Origin: Paenalcaligenes suwonensis
GTDB lineage: Bacteria; Pseudomonadota; Gammaproteobacteria; Burkholderiales; Burkholderiaceae_B
Direction: 5' to 3'
Assembly (NCBI RefSeq): GCF_011290505.1
Contig: NZ_JAANPV010000012.1
Span: 1-64,000 of the forward strand
DNA: 64,000 nt
How positions within the stretch are numbered: position 1 is the stretch's first letter; each line of letters starts with the position of its first letter. Positions 61,774 to 64,000 of this stretch are shown piece after piece. A program made the translations under genes and the position numbers. The notes under the pieces were generated by a model. That model worked only from the letters and a program-made list of their open reading frames with translations, did not search any database and was not told the origin of the DNA.

Positions 61774-62577
61774 TTAGGCTTTACGCTTAAACCTAAGTTT
61801 ATTGGCAGGTGGTGCAGCATTGCTTAGCAAGAGTATTTTATCAAGTGCTGGTAAAGCAGCAGGATCTCTAGATTTAAAGTAAGCAGCGGCATGTTGAGGC
61901 ATCCAGACCTCTGCCATTAATCGCCTAAAGGCTCCAAGGTACTCGACAGGATAAAGATTTGCTTGGACGACACGACCATCAGGAAACTCATGTGGGTATT
62001 TATGCAAAGTATTCGTATCTACCCCATAGTCCTCTCTAAGATACTTACATAACAGTTTTGCATGAGAAATGTCAGGCATGCATTTTTCTGGTAAACGGTA
62101 GCCATTGGCCTCCATTGGCCCTACCAAGAAGTTCGTCATTTCTTGCAGAACTGAAAAATAGCCAAGCGGCACTTTGTTTTGGTTCATCATATGCCTTTCA
62201 AGGTGGTAAGGGAGCCTAGATGACTGACCTTTACCAGACATCCAATCAAGCACCCATTTAGAGACTTGAACGGCAAACTGAGGAGAGAGCCATTGAGCTA
62301 GATGGATTGCGACCTGGGGATGAACCCAAGTACCTTGGGTGATATCCCCACCTCTAAGTACTTGAATTAGTTTGGATATCGGAATTCCGATATCCGATTC
62401 TAGAGCATGGAGAAAAGCTTTTGTAGTACTGTTTTCATGGTAATGCCCAAATGACTTACCACTTGCTTTACACATAGCTGTTGCGTTGATATAGCCATCT
62501 GAGGCACGTTGCTGAACGATTCCGCTGTTTGTTTGTCGATCTATAAGATCGATAGAGGTTTGATGCTGGTATTGCAT
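61774..62577 (-). CDS. KilA-N domain protein
   Basis: 267 residues from ATG 62577 (MQYQHQTSIDLIDRQ; AAGGGA upstream). The KilA-N domain (residues about 5-115) contains RASDGYINATAMCKASGKSFGHYHENSTTKAFL, GGDITQGTWVHPQVAIHLAQWLSPQFAVQVSKWVLDW. The rest may be a further DNA-binding or partner domain. KilA-N proteins are phage DNA-binding proteins; some are antirepressors or lethal on expression. It is flanked by GCCGCC hairpins. A possible antisense RNA is encoded upstream. Confidence 0.88.
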   Translation of the reverse strand: MQYQHQTSIDLIDRQTNSGIVQQRASDGYINATAMCKASGKSFGHYHENSTTKAFLHALESDIGIPISKLIQVLRGGDITQGTWVHPQVAIHLAQWLSPQFAVQVSKWVLDWMSGKGQSSRLPYHLERHMMNQNKVPLGYFSVLQEMTNFLVGPMEANGYRLPEKCMPDISHAKLLCKYLREDYGVDTNTLHKYPHEFPDGRVVQANLYPVEYLGAFRRLMAEVWMPQHAAAYFKSRDPAALPALDKILLLSNAAPPANKLRFKRKA

Positions 62578-62604
62578 AAATAGCGTCCCTTTGAAAGGAA
62601 ATAA

Positions 62605-62726
62605 TTGACGCTCGCACCTCAAAGTAGGACAATATGGTTCAACTAGAGTGTCCCTATTCTTGGTGCAAGCAAGAAAATAGACACTTACTCAGGCCGCCAT
62701 AGTTTCCCCAAACTTGGTGGCTTTTT
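62605..62726 (+). ncRNA. Possible short RNA opposite the KilA-N leader
   Basis: A rightward promoter candidate (TTGACG 62605-62610, 17 bases, GACAAT 62628-62633) is followed by a strong terminator: GCCGCCA/TGGTGGC plus AGTTT/AAACT around CCCC (62693-62721), then TTTTT. The transcript would be about 85-90 nt, with no ORF. If the KilA-N mRNA starts further right (TATAAT near 62767, minus strand), this RNA would be antisense to its leader. Read from sequence only; expression is unproven. Confidence 0.35.
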
Positions 62727-62737
62727 CTTTGTCCGTT

Positions 62738-62756
62738 GTCAGAAAGTTATTCTGAC
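62738..62756. promoter_or_regulatory. Perfect 7-bp hairpin/dyad before KilA-N
   Basis: GTCAGAA-AGTTA-TTCTGAC lies between the antisense candidate's terminator and a TATAAT near 62767 (minus strand). It may be an operator or leader hairpin of the KilA-N transcript. Confidence 0.45.
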
Positions 62757-62856
62757 GTAGGTATTATATTCCATATGTAGTGGTGTTGTGCGTTTGCGAT
62801 ACCATATATTGTGGTTTTGTCTTTGGTTTAGGTGTGGTGAGTAAATTTAGGCTATA

Positions 62857-62881
62857 AAAAAACCGCCTAGAGAGGCGGCTT
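62857..62881. terminator. GCCGCC-type terminator between KilA-N and the HEPN-like gene
   Basis: A-run, ACCGCC, TAGAGA, GGCGGCT: the same hairpin as at 61740-61764 with one changed base. It ends leftward transcription of the HEPN-like gene 125 bases after its stop. A decayed third copy is near 63942. No gene lies between 62757 and 63007. Confidence 0.65.
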
Positions 62882-63007
62882 GGTCTTTATGTAGCAGGGA
62901 AGGTTGATCAGCCTTTAGCTTGTTGTGTATGCTGGCTCTTAAGTCATTGAAGTCAGTCGATAACGTTTGAGATAAGAGGCTGCGAAGCAGTCCGCTTGAG
63001 CGATGGG

Positions 63008-63697
63008 TTAGCCGTTATATCGCTGATGGATGGCCTTGTCGATTTGTGTGAAATACTCATCGAAGCAAGTCAACGAGTATTTGAGATAGCCAGCGCGAAG
63101 CACTACCTCTCGATCGCCGGTCAAGAGCTCGTTGTTCTCAATATACTTATGCAGGGCAGAGCGGTCAGTCTGACCGTCCTGCGGGAGTCTTCCATCAGCA
63201 TGGACAACAAGATTTCTTAGTGCCTGAATATTTTTGATGTCGCTCCACGGTTTGGGTGGGTCTGTGAGGTCTACGAGAGCAACCTTGCTTAAGTAGGTCC
63301 TTGCCCTTGCAATCCCGACGCCAGCTACGTCCTTGAGTGATAGTTGATACTTCTCCGTGGCCTGAAACAGAGCGCAGAGCTTATTGAGCTCATGTTCGAA
63401 GAAGGCAAACAGCGTGATTAAGGCAGAACGTCGCTGTAAATTCGGGAAGTACTCGAGAAAAATAGCATTAAGGTCCCAAGAGCCACCATTTAGTCCTTTA
63501 TACACGGTGATGCAAGTGGGTGGCTCATCCTTATACACTCCTTCAATTACGACTTCCTCTGAGTTGGCCTTGAAATTGGCAGTACTCTTGTCTACCTGTT
63601 GTTCGACATCAGAGATGTACGCATCAAGTATCTCGATTGAGCCGCTCACATTGTATTTGTACCAGTACAGTGGATGGTCTAGTGAGTGGAGTTTCAT
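63008..63697 (-). CDS. HEPN-like protein (R-x4-H), candidate abortive-infection RNase
   Basis: 229 residues. The N-terminal 90 residues are strand-rich (ISDVEQQVDKSTANFKANSEEVV, PTCITVYKGLNGGSWDLN). A helical C-terminal half follows, with RRSALITLFAFFEHELNKLCALF, LSKVALVDL and the motif RNLVVH (R161 to H166) in IQALRNLVVHADGRL. R-x4-6-H in a four-helix bundle is the HEPN ribonuclease signature. HEPN proteins commonly act in toxin-antitoxin, abortive infection or RNA-sensing defence. No partner gene is visible to the left; one could lie beyond 64000. The call depends on the motif. Confidence 0.6.
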   Translation of the reverse strand: MKLHSLDHPLYWYKYNVSGSIEILDAYISDVEQQVDKSTANFKANSEEVVIEGVYKDEPPTCITVYKGLNGGSWDLNAIFLEYFPNLQRRSALITLFAFFEHELNKLCALFQATEKYQLSLKDVAGVGIARARTYLSKVALVDLTDPPKPWSDIKNIQALRNLVVHADGRLPQDGQTDRSALHKYIENNELLTGDREVVLRAGYLKYSLTCFDEYFTQIDKAIHQRYNG

Positions 63698-64000
63698 GAT
63701 TATGCCTAATATGCGAGAGAAGAGTTATAACTAGATTTAGATGACAGAGAAAATCTTGTCGTTCTCATAAAACTGAATCTATTCGGATTTAAGAGAGTAA
63801 GCAATTACAAGAAATTTTTTTAGGTAAACCTAAAAAATCAGAGATAGCGGATTGTTGCAAGTAGTCAAAGATCAATAGTGGAATGACTGCTTATAGCTGA
63901 CAGCGGGCACTATAAGATCTGTCTAGAAATGGCTTTGCTCCAAAAAAGCCGCTTAGATAGGTCGTTAGCCCGATCACTTATTGGCTAGATTAATAAAAGA
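63698..64000. other. Gene-free AT-rich stretch with a 22-bp palindrome
   Basis: The promoter region of the HEPN-like gene lies here. A near-symmetric palindrome at 63816-63837 has perfect 10-bp arms (TTTTTTAGGT and ACCTAAAAAA) around AA, about 120 bases upstream of the gene. It is a likely operator or topology element rather than a terminator, since the T-run precedes it. A decayed GCCGCC hairpin is near 63942. No ORF is supported. Confidence 0.5.

Larger units (their letters stand above)
48843..64000. mobile_element. Left part of an integrated prophage-like element
   Basis: It begins at the truncated ORF, followed by a tyrosine integrase pointing at the junction, DUF4224, many small overlapping genes, ssb, DUF2303, KilA-N and cargo genes separated by terminators. 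Base and codon use differ from the host part: the cargo zone 59-64 kb is visibly more AT-rich. No capsid, tail, lysis or clear CI/Cro repressor genes are in view. The right end and attR lie beyond 64000, so it is impossible to say whether the element is a full prophage, satellite or remnant. Confidence 0.85.

Noticed and set aside
62693..62726. Terminator for a protein-coding rightward gene
   Set aside because: No rightward ORF with a ribosome site lies upstream, so a short non-coding RNA is the more reasonable reading.

Overview
The window reads as the chromosome of a Gram-negative betaproteobacterium, most likely Burkholderiales, family Alcaligenaceae. The grounds are the gene families (sulfite oxidase/cytochrome c pair, branched-chain oxoacid dehydrogenase closely matching the pseudomonad Bkd layout, AtuA/CitMHS and LctP/NCS1 carriers, MesX/MesD) and a mid-range base composition. 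The genus cannot be fixed from the sequence alone. No rRNA or CRISPR array was seen; one tRNA (Cys) is present.

Region by region: 1-1.2 kb holds fdxA between decayed ORFs, one of which looks like the start of an integrase. 1.2-3.8 kb holds three poorly known envelope proteins. 4.1-6.6 kb has purC and a HipBA toxin-antitoxin pair. 6.9-10.5 kb has sorAB (sulfite to cytochrome c) facing a PhoD-like phosphatase. 11-14.2 kb carries a MetR-like regulator divergent from mesX-mesD, an oxygen-dependent folate-independent methionine synthase pair. 14.3-18.4 kb is an AtuA/AtuA-related/CitMHS carrier operon with its LysR regulator. 18.4-34 kb is rich in vitamin B6 chemistry: psd, hisC, an amino-acid decarboxylase, tRNA-Cys, an LctP permease with a broken aldolase, a PtsJ-like regulator, then glyA, trpA, trpB, pdxK and yggS in one leftward run opposite pdxR. 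34.4-37.3 kb is a GntR-racemase-NCS1 transporter operon, probably for allantoin or hydantoins. 37.4-42.1 kb holds ankyrin, SnoaL-like, thioesterase, MarR-like and three GNAT genes. 42.5-47.5 kb is the complete bkd operon (E1alpha, E1beta, E2, E3), followed by csaA and a TetR regulator that shares a DNA box with the bkd promoter.

From about 48.84 kb to the end lies the left part of an integrated prophage-like element. It starts inside a truncated host gene and carries a frameshifted tyrosine integrase, a DUF4224 gene, and a leftward early operon of many small, tightly overlapping genes. These include ssb, a DUF2303 gene, a beta-sandwich lipoprotein and a probable Acb2/Tad1-type nucleotide-sponge gene, all downstream of a near-consensus promoter. 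Beyond that, single genes separated by terminators form a cargo zone: a small gene under a LexA-like box, a large Mrr-nuclease/STAND NTPase (probable phage defence), a KilA-N protein with a possible antisense RNA in its leader, and a protein with a HEPN-type R-x4-H motif. No capsid or tail genes and no right end are visible.

Main judgement: the host part is ordinary metabolism with good regulatory signals. The element's cargo (nuclease-STAND, HEPN-like, Acb2-like and LexA-boxed small gene) is where undescribed biology is most likely. All function calls come from reading motifs and from memory of families; no database search was run.
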